A DNA stretch of 64,000 nucleotides from Streptosporangium lutulentum (GTDB lineage Bacteria; Actinomycetota; Actinomycetes; Streptosporangiales; Streptosporangiaceae), in contig NZ_JAUSQU010000001.1 of the NCBI RefSeq assembly GCF_030811455.1, forward strand, positions 2,170,001-2,234,000, read 5' to 3'. Made by a program: the position numbers and the translations under genes. Under the pieces are notes generated by a model. That model saw nothing but the letters and a program-made list of their open reading frames with translations. It was not told the DNA's origin and made no database searches. Shown here one piece after another: positions 27,519 to 36,561 of the stretch; the first letter of the stretch is position 1, and the number at the start of each line of letters is the position of its first letter.

Positions 27519-27998
27519 CTACCTTGGCCGATCGTCGACCTTGATCTTGTCTCCGGTGTCGGAGATGAAGATGACCAGCAGCTTCGCCGGTTGTGTCCGG
27601 CTGGTGTTCTCCGCGAGCACATGGTGGGCACCCGGCGGCTCGACCCAGTCCTCGCCTTGGCGGTACGTGCGCGCCGCCTCGCCACCGAGCTGGCTGCGCA
27701 CGGTGCCCTCGAGCACGTAGGCGTAGACGAAAGCGTTGCCGTGCCGATGCGGCGCCGCGCGTGCGGTGGGCGGGAAGTCCACGATCGCCGAGGTGAACGT
27801 CTTGCCCTTGACGTTCGGAAGCGCCTGTTCCAGGAGAGGCGACAGCTTGTCGGACGGCGGCTGCGAGGACGGTGGCTGCGAAACCGTGGCGGCGACGGGC
27901 AACGCGCCGGTCGCACGCTCCACCGCGGGAGCGCACGCGGTGGCCGCGGCCACCATGCCGCCGGCGAGAAAGCCACAGGCGATCCGTATCCGGATCAT
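27519..27998 (-). CDS. Secreted or lipoprotein cupin-domain protein
   Basis: 159 residues after AGGAGAG. The N-terminus is a signal with a possible lipobox (AAATACAP). The cupin has motif 1 FPPTARAAPHRHGNAFVYAYVLEG (His-x-His and downstream residues) and motif 2 EDWVEPPGAHHVLAENTS with the second-motif His. The two His of HRH and one of AHH are the likely metal ligands. Small extracytoplasmic cupins bind metal ions or act as simple dioxygenases or isomerases; the substrate cannot be predicted. It is divergent from the AhpD-like gene. Confidence 0.85.
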   Translation of the reverse strand: MIRIRIACGFLAGGMVAAATACAPAVERATGALPVAATVSQPPSSQPPSDKLSPLLEQALPNVKGKTFTSAIVDFPPTARAAPHRHGNAFVYAYVLEGTVRSQLGGEAARTYRQGEDWVEPPGAHHVLAENTSRTQPAKLLVIFISDTGDKIKVDDRPR

Positions 27999-28190
27999 GA
28001 CGGCTCTCCTATCCTGCTCGGACCTTTGGGGCGCATGGAAATCGCGAGGTGTCCCGGCTTCCGCCCGAAGGGTTCGCGTTGTTGCTGGTGTATCCCTGTC
28101 CAGGCGTTTCGACGCCTAACCACGGGCGAATCCAAGCCTTGGTGATGGGCCGTCCAAGTCCTCAACAAGGGTGGTCCTAAGCTGAAACCC

Positions 28191-28652
28191 ATGACTGAGC
28201 AGCAACGCGTCAACGCCGGTAAGCAGCACCCGGCCAGTTACAAGGCCCTCTTCGCCCTGTCGGCGACGGCGGAGGAGAGCGCCGCGGCGGCAGGTCTCGA
28301 CCCGCTCCTGGTCGAGCTGGTGAAGATCCGCACCTCCCAGATCAACGGCTGCGCGTTCTGCCTGCGCATGCACACCCGCGACGCGCTCAAGAAGGGCGAG
28401 AGCACGGACCGCCTCGCGGTGCTGCCCGCGTGGGCGGAGACCGATTACTTCTCCGAGATCGAGCGCGGAGCCCTGCGCCTGGCCGAGGCGATCGCGCGGG
28501 TGTCGGACGGTCATGTGAGCGACGCGGACTACGCGGCGGCCGCCGCGGTGCTCTCCGAGGATCAGGTTTCGGCGGTTACGTGGTTGTCGACAATCATGAA
28601 CGCCTTCAACCGTGTGGCGATCACGAGCCGCTACACCGTCGCCGACGACTGA
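28191..28652 (+). CDS. AhpD-like carboxymuconolactone decarboxylase family protein
   Basis: 153 residues, all helical. VKIRTSQINGCAFCLRMHTRDALKKGES is the AhpD-type core, with the redox CxxC pair followed by the conserved His. AWAETDYFSEIERGALRLAEAI is the usual second signature. Such proteins are thiol-dependent peroxidases or related redox enzymes in the cytoplasm. No strong ribosome binding site precedes the ATG. A sigma factor or alkyl hydroperoxide gene is not present next to it. Confidence 0.9.
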   Translation: MTEQQRVNAGKQHPASYKALFALSATAEESAAAAGLDPLLVELVKIRTSQINGCAFCLRMHTRDALKKGESTDRLAVLPAWAETDYFSEIERGALRLAEAIARVSDGHVSDADYAAAAAVLSEDQVSAVTWLSTIMNAFNRVAITSRYTVADD

Positions 28653-28673
28653 GCCGGCCGCGCACGTAGCCGG

Positions 28674-29597
28674 CTATTCCCCTTCTGCGACCCTGATGAT
28701 CGTCTTGCCGGGGGTGCGCTGGGCGGGCGCGAACGCGGAGGGCACCTCGGCGAGCGTCCGCACGGCCCCGACGATCGGGCGGAGTCGTCCGTCCCGGACC
28801 CGTCGGACCAGGTCCGCGAGCCGGACGCGATCGGGCTCGACGACAAAGAAGATCGCCTGCCCGTCTCGGGGCCGGACCGTGGGTGGCGAGGCGATGGTGA
28901 CGAGCGTGCCGCCGGCGCGCACCAGCGCGGCCGAGCGGTCCAGGATGTCACCGCCGATCACGTCGAGCACCACGTCGACCTGACCGGCGTCCTCAAGGGA
29001 ATCGGCCTGCAGGTCCAGGAAGGCGTCAACGCCGAGACCGAGTGCCGTGTCTCTGTCGCCGGCCCTGCCGGTGCCGATCACTCGGGCTCCCGCCTCGCGT
29101 GCAAGCTGCACCGCGATGGAACCAACGCCGCCCGCGGCGCCGTGGATCAGGACGGTCTGTCCGGCAGCGAGGCGGCCGTGTTCGAACAGGCCCTGCCACG
29201 CGGTCAGCCCCGAGATCGGAAGTGCGGCGGCCACGGTGTGGTCGACGTCGGCCGGCAGCGGCGCGAGGTTGCGGGCCTCCACCGCCGCGTACTCGGCCAG
29301 CGAACCGTTGCGGGCCCAGTCGGTCAGCCCGAACACCCGCTGGCCGACGGTCAGGCCGGTGGTTCCGTACCCCAACTCGGCGACGACACCCGACAACTCA
29401 TGTCCGGGCACACTGGGCGTCCGGTCTCGGCCCGCGCGATCGGACCACGTTCCCGGCCAGTCGAGCTCTCCGGGGGTGAATCCTGCGGCATACACCCGAA
29501 CGATGACGTCGTTCTCAGCGGCGTGCGGATACGGCTCCTCTGTCAGGGAGAGCCCAGCCAGACCGGCGGCGCGGTCTCGGACGGTGATGGCCCGCAT
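28674..29597 (-). CDS. Zinc-independent NADP-dependent quinone oxidoreductase (MDR family)
   Basis: 307 residues from the ATG at 29597, which follows AAGGACC. The GroES-like N-terminal domain has AGFTPGELDWPGTW and PSVPGHELSGVVAELG. The Rossmann part has GQTVLIHGAAGGVGSIAVQLARE with the GxxGGVG dinucleotide loop. The Cys/His residues of the zinc-binding alcohol dehydrogenases are missing, which places it in the quinone oxidoreductase branch. It probably reduces alpha,beta-unsaturated carbonyls or quinones. It is convergent with the AhpD-like gene and divergent from the methyltransferase gene. Confidence 0.9.
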   Translation of the reverse strand: MRAITVRDRAAGLAGLSLTEEPYPHAAENDVIVRVYAAGFTPGELDWPGTWSDRAGRDRTPSVPGHELSGVVAELGYGTTGLTVGQRVFGLTDWARNGSLAEYAAVEARNLAPLPADVDHTVAAALPISGLTAWQGLFEHGRLAAGQTVLIHGAAGGVGSIAVQLAREAGARVIGTGRAGDRDTALGLGVDAFLDLQADSLEDAGQVDVVLDVIGGDILDRSAALVRAGGTLVTIASPPTVRPRDGQAIFFVVEPDRVRLADLVRRVRDGRLRPIVGAVRTLAEVPSAFAPAQRTPGKTIIRVAEGE

Positions 29598-29810
29598 AAC
29601 AGGTCCTTGCCGTTGGTGGAGATGTCGAACAGGACGAACGTACAGGGCATCGACCAGGGTTCGCACTGTCGGCTCGGAACGCCGCGTAAACCTTTGTTGA
29701 CCTGCGGATACGGTGGATCTGGCATCGCGCGTTCCTCGGTTGTGACGGAGCGCACGGCAACCAGGCCGTACGCCTGCGCCGCCCGTGACCGATGGGCCAC
29801 AATGGCCCGC

Positions 29811-30566
29811 ATGTCTGCCATGCCTGAGAAGTATGTTGAGGCCGCATCTTCGTCGCGATTCAACGACTATGACAGGATCGCCGAGGGGTACACGACCGAG
29901 AACGAGAACAATCTCCTGAACGCGTACTACGAGCGGCCCGCGATGCTGGAGCTCGCCGGGGACGTGACCGGAAGACGAATCCTCGACGCCGGCTGCGGTT
30001 CGGGTCCCCTGTTCTCCGAGCTACGCGATCGAGGCGCCGTCGTGACCGGCGTCGACGCGAGTGCCGGGATGCTGGAGCTGGCCCGACGGCGGCTGGGCGC
30101 CGACGCGGACCTGCGGGTCGTCGACCTGGCCGGCCCACTGCCCTTTCCCGACGAGGCGTTCGACGACGTCATCGCGTCCCTGGTGCTGCACTATTTGGAG
30201 GACTGGGGACCGACGCTGGCCGAGCTGCGACGCGTGCTGAGGCCTGGCGGCCGGCTCCTCGTCTCGGTCGATCATCCATTCGCGATCACCCTCATGCGTC
30301 ACATGGCAGGGGAGAAGCCCAGCTATTTCGAGACCCGTATCCGGACCGAAGAATGGACCATGGGCGGGCAGACCGTCCAGATGAGCTTCTGGGACCGGCC
30401 GCTGCACGCGATGACCGAGGCCTTCACCGCGGCCGGCTTTCGCATCAGTGTCATCAGCGAACCGCCGTTTGTGCCGGAAGCCCGCGAACTGTTCCCCGAG
30501 GAGTTGCGCGAGATCACCGGCCAGAGGTTCCTGGGCTTCCTGTTCTTCGTTCTCGAAGCCGGCTGA
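29811..30566 (+). CDS. SAM-dependent class I methyltransferase
   Basis: 251 residues. Motif I is RRILDAGCGSGPLFSELRDRG and the acidic strand end is VTGVDASAGMLELARRR. Motif II/III are PFPDEAFDDVIASLVLHYLED and LRRVLRPGGRLLVSVDHPF. This is the UbiE/Methyltransf_11 pattern. The C-terminal third (FWDRPLHAMTEAFTAAGFRI) forms the substrate lid. In-frame ATGs at 29802 and 29820 are also possible starts. Substrate unknown. A 12-bp hairpin lies 31 bases after the stop. Confidence 0.9.
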   Translation: MSAMPEKYVEAASSSRFNDYDRIAEGYTTENENNLLNAYYERPAMLELAGDVTGRRILDAGCGSGPLFSELRDRGAVVTGVDASAGMLELARRRLGADADLRVVDLAGPLPFPDEAFDDVIASLVLHYLEDWGPTLAELRRVLRPGGRLLVSVDHPFAITLMRHMAGEKPSYFETRIRTEEWTMGGQTVQMSFWDRPLHAMTEAFTAAGFRISVISEPPFVPEARELFPEELREITGQRFLGFLFFVLEAG

Positions 30567-30597
30567 CGGCGCCTCGTAACGATCGATTGCGGTGGCT

Positions 30598-30636
30598 GAG
30601 CGTTTCAGCGGGCGATTCCCGCCTGCTGAAACGCTC
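30598..30636. terminator. Inverted repeat after the methyltransferase gene
   Basis: GAGCGTTTCAGC (30598-30609) and GCTGAAACGCTC (30625-30636) pair perfectly, with further GGG/CCC pairing inside. No T tract follows. It is a likely stem-loop terminator. Confidence 0.55.
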
Positions 30637-30729
30637 GGTCACGCTCGGTGTTCCTCTCCGCGGTGATCCGGGAGAAAGTCCGCTGTCGGACTCGATGGGG
30701 ACGACCCCCGGGTCGAGCAGGTCCGGCAG

Positions 30730-31896
30730 GTGATAGCCGCGCTGAAGCCGCTGGTGAAGCAGCCGATATGTGACCAGGTCCCGGAGCCGGAGCGCTGGGT
30801 CAACGCCGGAACCCCGGACAGGGGCTCCGCCAACGTGCTGATCTCCGCTCACCGGGGAGCGAACACCCTCGCTCCCGAGAACACCCTGAAGTCGTACGAG
30901 TACGCCTTCGCCTACGGCGTCGACATGGTCGAGGTCGACGTCCAGCAGACCAAGGACGGGCGTTTCGTCGCGCTGCACGACTCCACGGTCGACCGCACGA
31001 CCAACGGCACCGGCAACATCGCGGACCTGACCTTCGACGAGGTGCGAGCCCTCAACGCCGCCGACTACGAGCCCTGGAAGGGCGGCGAGTACGACCCGGC
31101 GCAGATCGCCTCGCTGGAGGAGATCCTCGCCCTCGCCAAGCGGGCCGGTCGCGGCGTCGAGCTCGACGTCAAGGGTTCGGTGACCGAGGAGGGAAAGGTC
31201 GCCGAACTGGTGGGCAAGTACGGTCTCACCGAGGAGTCGATCTGGAACTCGGGCGACCCGCGGATCCTGGTCGCCGAGCCCGGCTCCCGGATCATCTACA
31301 ACCGCGACACCTGGGAGCCCGGCTTTCTGATCTACGAGATCGGGCAGGTCGCCAAGGTGTACGGCTCGACGCTGGCCGAGTACTCGCCCGAATCCATCGC
31401 CGCGGCCCATGACGCGTGCGCGGTCGTCATGCCGCACGCCTACGACGCCGGCGCCGACCAGGAGGTGGCCCAGTTCAACCTCGCTCGTTCGATGGGCGCC
31501 GACGGAGTCCAGACCAACCAGCCCGCCCTCATCGTGGCGGCGGCCGGAGAGGCGGTCGACTCCAAGCTCCTCGTCCGCGGCGGCAAGGACCATGATGACA
31601 ACGGTCACGGTGACAACGGTCACGGTGACAACGACCGCGGCGACAACGGCCATGGTGACAACGGTCACGGTGATGAGGTCTGCCTGGTCAACGCCGACAA
31701 CGGCCTGGGCTTCCCCGGCAAGACGGTGAGCCTGACCAAGGGCAACGGCAAGGGCAAGAAGTCGATCGACCTGGTCACCGGAGACGGCGGCTGCGCGACC
31801 GTGCCCGCCGTGAACTGGCGCGGCTCGTTGATGTCGTTCGCCGGCGACGGCGCCGTGCACGCGTCCCGCGGGAAGTTCGTGCCGAGCGACAACTGA
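30730..31896 (+). CDS. Glycerophosphodiester phosphodiesterase with HGD repeats and C-terminal extension
   Basis: 388 residues from a GTG at 30730 that lacks a good ribosome binding site. The GDPD core begins ANVLISAHRGANTLAPENTL, then DMVEVDVQQTKDGRFVALHD with the metal- and phosphate-binding His, Glu and Asp residues, and ends near VVMPHAYDAGADQEVAQF and ADGVQTNQP. After the core comes a run of NGHGD repeats (31590-31676) and an 80-residue C-terminal domain with two Cys. Such extended GDPDs are normally exported, but no signal peptide is seen. The frame stays open upstream to 30667 without a start codon, so the 5' end may be damaged or mis-set. Confidence 0.85.
   Translation: MIAALKPLVKQPICDQVPEPERWVNAGTPDRGSANVLISAHRGANTLAPENTLKSYEYAFAYGVDMVEVDVQQTKDGRFVALHDSTVDRTTNGTGNIADLTFDEVRALNAADYEPWKGGEYDPAQIASLEEILALAKRAGRGVELDVKGSVTEEGKVAELVGKYGLTEESIWNSGDPRILVAEPGSRIIYNRDTWEPGFLIYEIGQVAKVYGSTLAEYSPESIAAAHDACAVVMPHAYDAGADQEVAQFNLARSMGADGVQTNQPALIVAAAGEAVDSKLLVRGGKDHDDNGHGDNGHGDNDRGDNGHGDNGHGDEVCLVNADNGLGFPGKTVSLTKGNGKGKKSIDLVTGDGGCATVPAVNWRGSLMSFAGDGAVHASRGKFVPSDN
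31590..31676 (+). repeat. 15-bp tandem repeats coding NGHGD
   Basis: Repeats of GGTCACGGTGACAAC-like units code the hydrophilic run DDNGHGDNGHGDNDRGDNGH inside the GDPD. The repeat separates catalytic and C-terminal domains. Acidic residues and His together could bind metal; repeat number probably varies between strains. Confidence 0.8.
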
Positions 31897-31930
31897 GTCA
31901 GCGGGAAGTTCGCGCCGAGCGACTGAGTCA
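31868..31930 (+). repeat. Tandem duplication of the GDPD gene end
   Basis: A 33-base unit covering the last codons and stop (31868-31900) is followed at once by a 30-base copy (31901-31930) that differs by one base and lacks AAC. It lies outside the coding frame after the stop. Confidence 0.8.
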
Positions 31931-31936
31931 GATCGA

Positions 31937-31981
31937 GGCGGGGGCGCCCACCGGTACACGGTGGGCGCCCCCGCCTTTTTG
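31937..31981 (+). terminator. Strong rho-independent terminator after GDPD
   Basis: A 17-bp perfect stem, GGCGGGGGCGCCCACCG (31937-31953) with CGGTGGGCGCCCCCGCC (31959-31975), a 5-base loop and then TTTTT. Confidence 0.92.
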
Positions 31982-32085
31982 TGACCCGCCGACGAATTCC
32001 TCGTTCTCCCCGAAGGCGCCGCATTTCGCGGCTGAGACCCGATTACGGGATGATGCCCGGAAGAGCCGAGCGCCGGAGACCGGAG

Positions 32086-32973
32086 TCAGACGCGTGCGGC
32101 GGCCAGAGCGTCCAACAGCAGGCGCAGCCTGGCGCTCTCGCGATCGGGAAGATACAGCGCGAAGATGCTGCGGCTGACGTTCAGCCACTGGACGTCGGCG
32201 ACCACGACGTCCTGGCCGTGGTGACGCAGCGCAAGCTCCGGAAGCAGCGCGACCCCGACGCATGCGCCGACCATCGCCAGCGTGGCGCTGGAGTCGTCGG
32301 AGTGGCCGACCACGCGCGGATGCAGGTTCCAGCGGGCGAACAGCCCGTCCAGGACGGAGGCGTCGCCGCTGGCGGGGTGATGCATGATCCACGGCAGGTC
32401 CATGAGCTGCTCCGGGCCGTAGGGCGCGAGGTCCGGCCACGCTCTCGGCAGCACGAGCTTGAACGGGTCCTCGGCGATCCATCGCCGGTGCATCGAGGAG
32501 GGCCAGGACAGGCCGGAGGTGCCCACCTGGTAGACGATCGCCGCGTCGAGTTCCCCGCCGGCGCCCAGATGTCCGATGAGCTGTGACGGCTCGGCCACGG
32601 ACACCGTGAAACCCGCCCGGTCCTCGGGTTCCAGCTCCCGCAGCAGGCCGGGGAGCGCGTTCAGGCCGAAGCTCGGAAAGACGCCGAGGCGGACCTCCTG
32701 CTCGGTGTTCCTGTGCGCCTGCCTCACGGCCGCGACCAGCCGGTCCATGTCGGCCAGCACGATCGAGGCGTGCCGCGCCATCACCTCGGCGGCGCTGGTC
32801 GGCAGCACCTTGCGGGCCGATCGGTGGAACAGGCGCACCCCGGTCTCCCGTTCCAGCGAGGCCATCTGCTGGGAGACCGCGGAGGCGGTGTAACCGAGCC
32901 GGTTGGCGGCTGCGGCGAAGGAGCCACGCTGGATCACCTCACGCAGGGTCCGCAGATGTTCCGGCTTGAGCAT
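32086..32973 (-). CDS. LysR-family regulator
   Basis: 295 residues, the usual LysR length. The N-terminal winged helix is MLKPEHLRTLREVIQRGSF, AAAANRLGYTASAVSQQMAS and LERETGVRLFHRSARKVLPT. The rest is the two-lobed co-inducer domain. AAGGA lies before the ATG. It is divergent from the amidohydrolase/transporter cluster at 33077-38780 and is its likely activator, working at the palindrome 33015-33032. Confidence 0.93.
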   Translation of the reverse strand: MLKPEHLRTLREVIQRGSFAAAANRLGYTASAVSQQMASLERETGVRLFHRSARKVLPTSAAEVMARHASIVLADMDRLVAAVRQAHRNTEQEVRLGVFPSFGLNALPGLLRELEPEDRAGFTVSVAEPSQLIGHLGAGGELDAAIVYQVGTSGLSWPSSMHRRWIAEDPFKLVLPRAWPDLAPYGPEQLMDLPWIMHHPASGDASVLDGLFARWNLHPRVVGHSDDSSATLAMVGACVGVALLPELALRHHGQDVVVADVQWLNVSRSIFALYLPDRESARLRLLLDALAAARV

Positions 32974-33014
32974 AAGAAGTCCTTCACCTCAGGAGAATGA
33001 AATGTCGTATTTTA

Positions 33015-33032
33015 CTGGGGTTCAGAACCCAG
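33015..33032. promoter_or_regulatory. CTGGGGTTCAGAACCCAG palindrome, candidate LysR site
   Basis: An interrupted inverted repeat (CTGGG/CCCAG with GTT/AAC inside) lies midway between the divergent LysR and amidohydrolase genes, the normal place for a LysR binding site. Confidence 0.5.
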
Positions 33033-33076
33033 GGTGAGCCTTTACAGTGTTGCCAACCACCGCTCGAGAGGCCCGC

Positions 33077-34645
33077 ATGACAATCCGTATCTTCCGCAAC
33101 GCCAGGATCCACACGGGAGATCCCTCGCGGCCGACGGTCCAGGCGCTGGCCGTGGACGGCGAGACGATCGTGGCGGCGGGAAGCGAGGCCGAGGTACGCG
33201 CGGCGGCCGGCGCGGGCGCCGAGCTGGTGGACCTGGCGGGGGAGGCCGTCCTTCCCGGCCTCTACGACGCCCACATCCACACCGCCAACTACGCGCGCGC
33301 CCTGAGCGAGGTCGACCTGCGCGACGCCGGCTCGCTGGAGGAGGCGCTGGCGAAGATCGCCGCGCACGCCGTACGGCTGGCGCCCGGAGCCTGGTTGTTC
33401 GGTGGGCGCTGGAACAGCAACACGTGGGATCGGCCGGTGCAACCGGACCGCCACGCACTCGACTCCGTGTGCCCGGACCGTCCCGTCGCGCTGCCCAGCG
33501 TCGACGGCCACACCGTGTGGGCCAATTCGCAGGCCCTGCGCATGGTCGGTGTGGACCGCACGACCCCCGACCCGGTGGGCGGCCAGATCGTCAGGGACGA
33601 GCACGGCGAACCGACGGGGATCCTGCGCGAGTCGGCCTCCTACTCGCTGCGCGCCCTCATGACCGCCGGTGACCTGAGCACCGAGCTGCACGCCGCCCAG
33701 GAGGAACTGCTCGCGCTCGGCCTGACCAGCGTGCACGACATCGACGGCGAGGACTGCCGCGCCGCCTACCTGGAGCTGTACGGCGCGGGCCGGCTCAAGC
33801 TGCGGGTGCACAAGGCGATCCCGGTCGCCCACCTGGAGGCGGCCATCGAGGAGGGCCGCCACACCGGGCAGGGCGACGACTGGTTCCGTACCGGCCCGGT
33901 CAAGCTGTTCAGCGACGGGGCGCTCGGCTCGCACACCTGCCACATGAGCGAGGCGTTCGCCGGCGACCCGGGCAACCTCGGCATCGCCGTCACACCGTAC
34001 GACGACCTGGAGAAACTGATCCGCACGGCCGCCGCCGCCCGGATCGCGGTGGCCACCCACGCCATCGGCGACCAGGCCAACCACCTGGTCGTCAACGCCT
34101 ACGAGGCGGTGGGATCGTCTCCCGGGCTGCGGCACCGCATCGAGCACGCCCAGCACCTGCGCCGGACGGACATCACCAGGATGGCCAGGCTCGGCATCGT
34201 CGCGTCCATGCAGCCGGTCCACTGCACCAGCGACATCGACCTCGTCTCCTCCCTGCTCGCCGGGCAGGACCTGGCCTCCTATGCCTGGCGCACGATGCTG
34301 AACGAGGGCGTCCCGCTGGCCTTCGGCTCGGACGCGCCGGTCGAGCACCCGAACCCCTTCGCCGCGCTGCACGCCGCGGTGACCCGTACCCGGCCGGACG
34401 GCACTCCCGCCGGCGGCTGGCAGCCGGAGCAGCGGCTGAACATCGGCGAGGCACTTCTCGCACACACCCTCGGTTCGGCGTACGCGGCCGGAGAGGAGGG
34501 CCGCAAGGGCCTGCTCGCGCCCGGCCTGCTCGCCGACCTCATCGCCGTCGACACCGACCCCTTCACGGCAAAGCCCGACTCCGTCCAGCACACCAAGGTC
34601 CTGACCACCGTCGTCGGTGGAGACATTCGCTGGCAACGGTCCTGA
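33077..34645 (+). CDS. YtcJ-type amidohydrolase
   Basis: 522 residues from the ATG at 33077, which has GAGAGG 6 bases upstream. Metal-site motifs of the amidohydrolase superfamily are present: LPGLYDAHIHTANYA (HxH), VKLFSDGALGSHTCHMSEAF, ATHAIGDQANHLVV, HRIEHAQHL and FGSDAPVEHPNPFAALHAAV. The long insert between the first and second motifs (GGRWNSNTWDRP, ALPSVDGHTVWANS) is typical of the YtcJ/NfdA group, which includes N-substituted formamide deformylases. It is followed by a polar amino acid transporter and an aminotransferase, suggesting release and uptake of an amine or amino acid. Confidence 0.9.
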   Translation: MTIRIFRNARIHTGDPSRPTVQALAVDGETIVAAGSEAEVRAAAGAGAELVDLAGEAVLPGLYDAHIHTANYARALSEVDLRDAGSLEEALAKIAAHAVRLAPGAWLFGGRWNSNTWDRPVQPDRHALDSVCPDRPVALPSVDGHTVWANSQALRMVGVDRTTPDPVGGQIVRDEHGEPTGILRESASYSLRALMTAGDLSTELHAAQEELLALGLTSVHDIDGEDCRAAYLELYGAGRLKLRVHKAIPVAHLEAAIEEGRHTGQGDDWFRTGPVKLFSDGALGSHTCHMSEAFAGDPGNLGIAVTPYDDLEKLIRTAAAARIAVATHAIGDQANHLVVNAYEAVGSSPGLRHRIEHAQHLRRTDITRMARLGIVASMQPVHCTSDIDLVSSLLAGQDLASYAWRTMLNEGVPLAFGSDAPVEHPNPFAALHAAVTRTRPDGTPAGGWQPEQRLNIGEALLAHTLGSAYAAGEEGRKGLLAPGLLADLIAVDTDPFTAKPDSVQHTKVLTTVVGGDIRWQRS

Positions 34646-34678
34646 CCACCGTCGCCGGTGGAGACCTCCGCCGGCAAC
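34597..34678 (+). repeat. 41-bp tandem duplication over the amidohydrolase gene end
   Basis: The unit GGTCCTGACCACCGTCGTCG... at 34597-34637 is repeated at 34638-34678 with four or so mismatches. The first copy codes the C-terminus VLTTVVGGDIRWQ. The second begins with the stop codon, so it lies between this gene and the binding protein. Confidence 0.85.
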
Positions 34679-34699
34679 GCTCCCGAGGAGCCCCCCACC

Positions 34700-35632
34700 T
34701 TGAAGATCCGGATCGCCATCCTCATGCTCCTGGCCTGTACGGCCTGCGGTGCCCAGTCGCTGACCCCCGAGTCGGGCGGCGAGAGCACGCAGCCGGTCGT
34801 CCTCGACCAGGCGCCCGCCGACGACAAGGCCGCGGCGGTGATCAACGCCATCACTCCCGATCCGGCCCTGACCGCCCGGCTTCCCGCGGGCATCAAGGCC
34901 GGCGGCCTGAAGATGACCAGCTCGCTCGGCTACCCGCCGATGGACATGCTGGGCTCCGACGGCAAGACGGCCGTCGGGCTCGACCCGTCACTCGGCCGGG
35001 CGATCGCCAGGAAACTCGGCGTCAAACTCGCCATCACCGACGAGGAATTCAACTCGCAGATCCCCGGCATCATCACCGGCCGCTACGACATCATGATGTC
35101 CTCCCTCTCCGACACCGCGGAACGGCAGACGAAGGTCACCTTCGTCGACTACGTCCAGGCCGGTGCCGGGATGCTGATCAAAAAGGGCAACCCGGACGGC
35201 ATCGACGCCCCCGCCGACCTGTGCGGCAAGACGGTCTCCGTGGTCGACAACGGCTCGTCGCTGAAGCTGGCCAACACCTATGACGCCGACTGCAAGAAGA
35301 ACGGCGAGAAGGGGCTCGACATCATCAAGTTCCCCGGCGACCAGGATGCGCTGCTCCAGGTCAACAACGGGCGCGCGCAGGCCAACATCACCGACTACGT
35401 GGTCGCCGCCTACAAGGCCGCCGACCTGGACACGAAGGTGGAGGCGCTGGCGATCGACGGCACCGAGAGCCCCTGGGGCATCGCCATGAAGCCGGAGAAC
35501 AAGGAGCTGATCGGCGCCGTCCAGGGCGCGCTCGACGCGCTCATCAAGAGCGGCGAGTACGGCAAGATCCTGCAGGCCTGGGACCTGGACAAGCTGGCCG
35601 TCCAGTCCGCCGTGATCAACGGCGGAAAGTAG
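34700..35632 (+). CDS. Polar amino acid ABC transporter substrate-binding lipoprotein
   Basis: 310 residues from a TTG at 34700, with GAGGAG 9 bases upstream. This start gives a clean lipoprotein signal, [17 protein letters not shown], with lipobox Cys at about residue 16. The SBP family 3 fold is shown by [60 protein letters not shown] and [14 protein letters not shown]. The family brings in amino acids, opines and related cations. The permease and ATPase genes follow directly. Confidence 0.92.
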   Translation: MKIRIAILMLLACTACGAQSLTPESGGESTQPVVLDQAPADDKAAAVINAITPDPALTARLPAGIKAGGLKMTSSLGYPPMDMLGSDGKTAVGLDPSLGRAIARKLGVKLAITDEEFNSQIPGIITGRYDIMMSSLSDTAERQTKVTFVDYVQAGAGMLIKKGNPDGIDAPADLCGKTVSVVDNGSSLKLANTYDADCKKNGEKGLDIIKFPGDQDALLQVNNGRAQANITDYVVAAYKAADLDTKVEALAIDGTESPWGIAMKPENKELIGAVQGALDALIKSGEYGKILQAWDLDKLAVQSAVINGGK

Positions 35633-35637
35633 CCGAC

Positions 35638-36561
35638 GTGCGAACGGAACCCTTCACCGGCCCGTCGGGGATGGCCATCCCCGTCGTACGGACGTGGCAC
35701 TGGGGGCGCTGGCTCGCCGGCGCCCTCGCGCTCGCCGTGTTCGGCTGGCTGGCCGGCCTCATCGTGATCAACCCCAACCTGGACTGGAGCGTGGTCGGCC
35801 GGTACCTGTTCGACGCGAACATCCTCAGCGGGGTCCTGGTCACCATCGAGATCTCGGTGCTGGCCACGATCATCGGCCTGGTGCTCGGCGTGCTGCTCGC
35901 CGTCATGCGACTGGCGCACAACCCGGTGCTGCGGTGGCTGTCGACCCTCTACATCTGGTTCTTCCGCGGCACACCCGTCCTGGTACAGCTCATCTTCTGG
36001 TACAACCTCGCGTTCCTGTTCCCGGAGCTGGTCCTGAAGATCCCGTTCACGATGATCGGGCTCAAGTGGGACACCAACCAGGTCATGACCGGCTTCGCCT
36101 CGGCCATGCTCGGGCTCGGGCTGAACCTGGCGGCCTACTTCGCCGAGACCGTCCGCGCCGGGATCCAGGCCGTCGACCGAGGCCAGACGGAGGCGGCGTA
36201 CGCGCTCGGCATGACGCCCGCCAAGCGGATGCGCGTGATCGTGCTGCCGCAGGCGCTGCGCATCATCATCCCGCCCACGGGAAACGAGTTCATCTCGATG
36301 CTGAAGACCACCTCGCTGGTCTACGTCGTCGCCGGGCACGACCTGATGACCAACGCGAGCCAGATCTACAAGGCCAACAACCTCATCATGGAACTGCTCA
36401 TCGTCGCCAGCCTGTGGTACATGCTCATGACCGCCGTCGCCACATTCCTGCAGGGCAGGCTGGAGAAACGGTTCGGCTCCGACGCCGTGCGCCTGGTCCG
36501 CGGCGGCGGTCTGGCGGTCAGGGTCCTGCCCCGTCAGTCGAAACCAGAGGTGACCGCATGA
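35638..36561 (+). CDS. Polar amino acid ABC transporter permease
   Basis: 307 residues from a GTG at 35638; an ATG at 35671 is an alternative start. About five membrane segments, with the His/Glu/Gln-type permease signature [41 protein letters not shown] and [28 protein letters not shown] (EAA loop). This family makes homodimeric channels. Its stop overlaps the ATPase start as ATGA. Confidence 0.93.
   Translation: MRTEPFTGPSGMAIPVVRTWHWGRWLAGALALAVFGWLAGLIVINPNLDWSVVGRYLFDANILSGVLVTIEISVLATIIGLVLGVLLAVMRLAHNPVLRWLSTLYIWFFRGTPVLVQLIFWYNLAFLFPELVLKIPFTMIGLKWDTNQVMTGFASAMLGLGLNLAAYFAETVRAGIQAVDRGQTEAAYALGMTPAKRMRVIVLPQALRIIIPPTGNEFISMLKTTSLVYVVAGHDLMTNASQIYKANNLIMELLIVASLWYMLMTAVATFLQGRLEKRFGSDAVRLVRGGGLAVRVLPRQSKPEVTA

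Noticed and set aside
29142..29810. Upstream extension of the methyltransferase frame
   Set aside because: The extension is a shadow of the divergent oxidoreductase gene; methyltransferase sequence begins only at about 29811.
31590..31676. Tandem repeats considered as a CRISPR-like array
   Set aside because: Units are 15 bases, in frame, without spacers, and encode the NGHGD linker of the GDPD.
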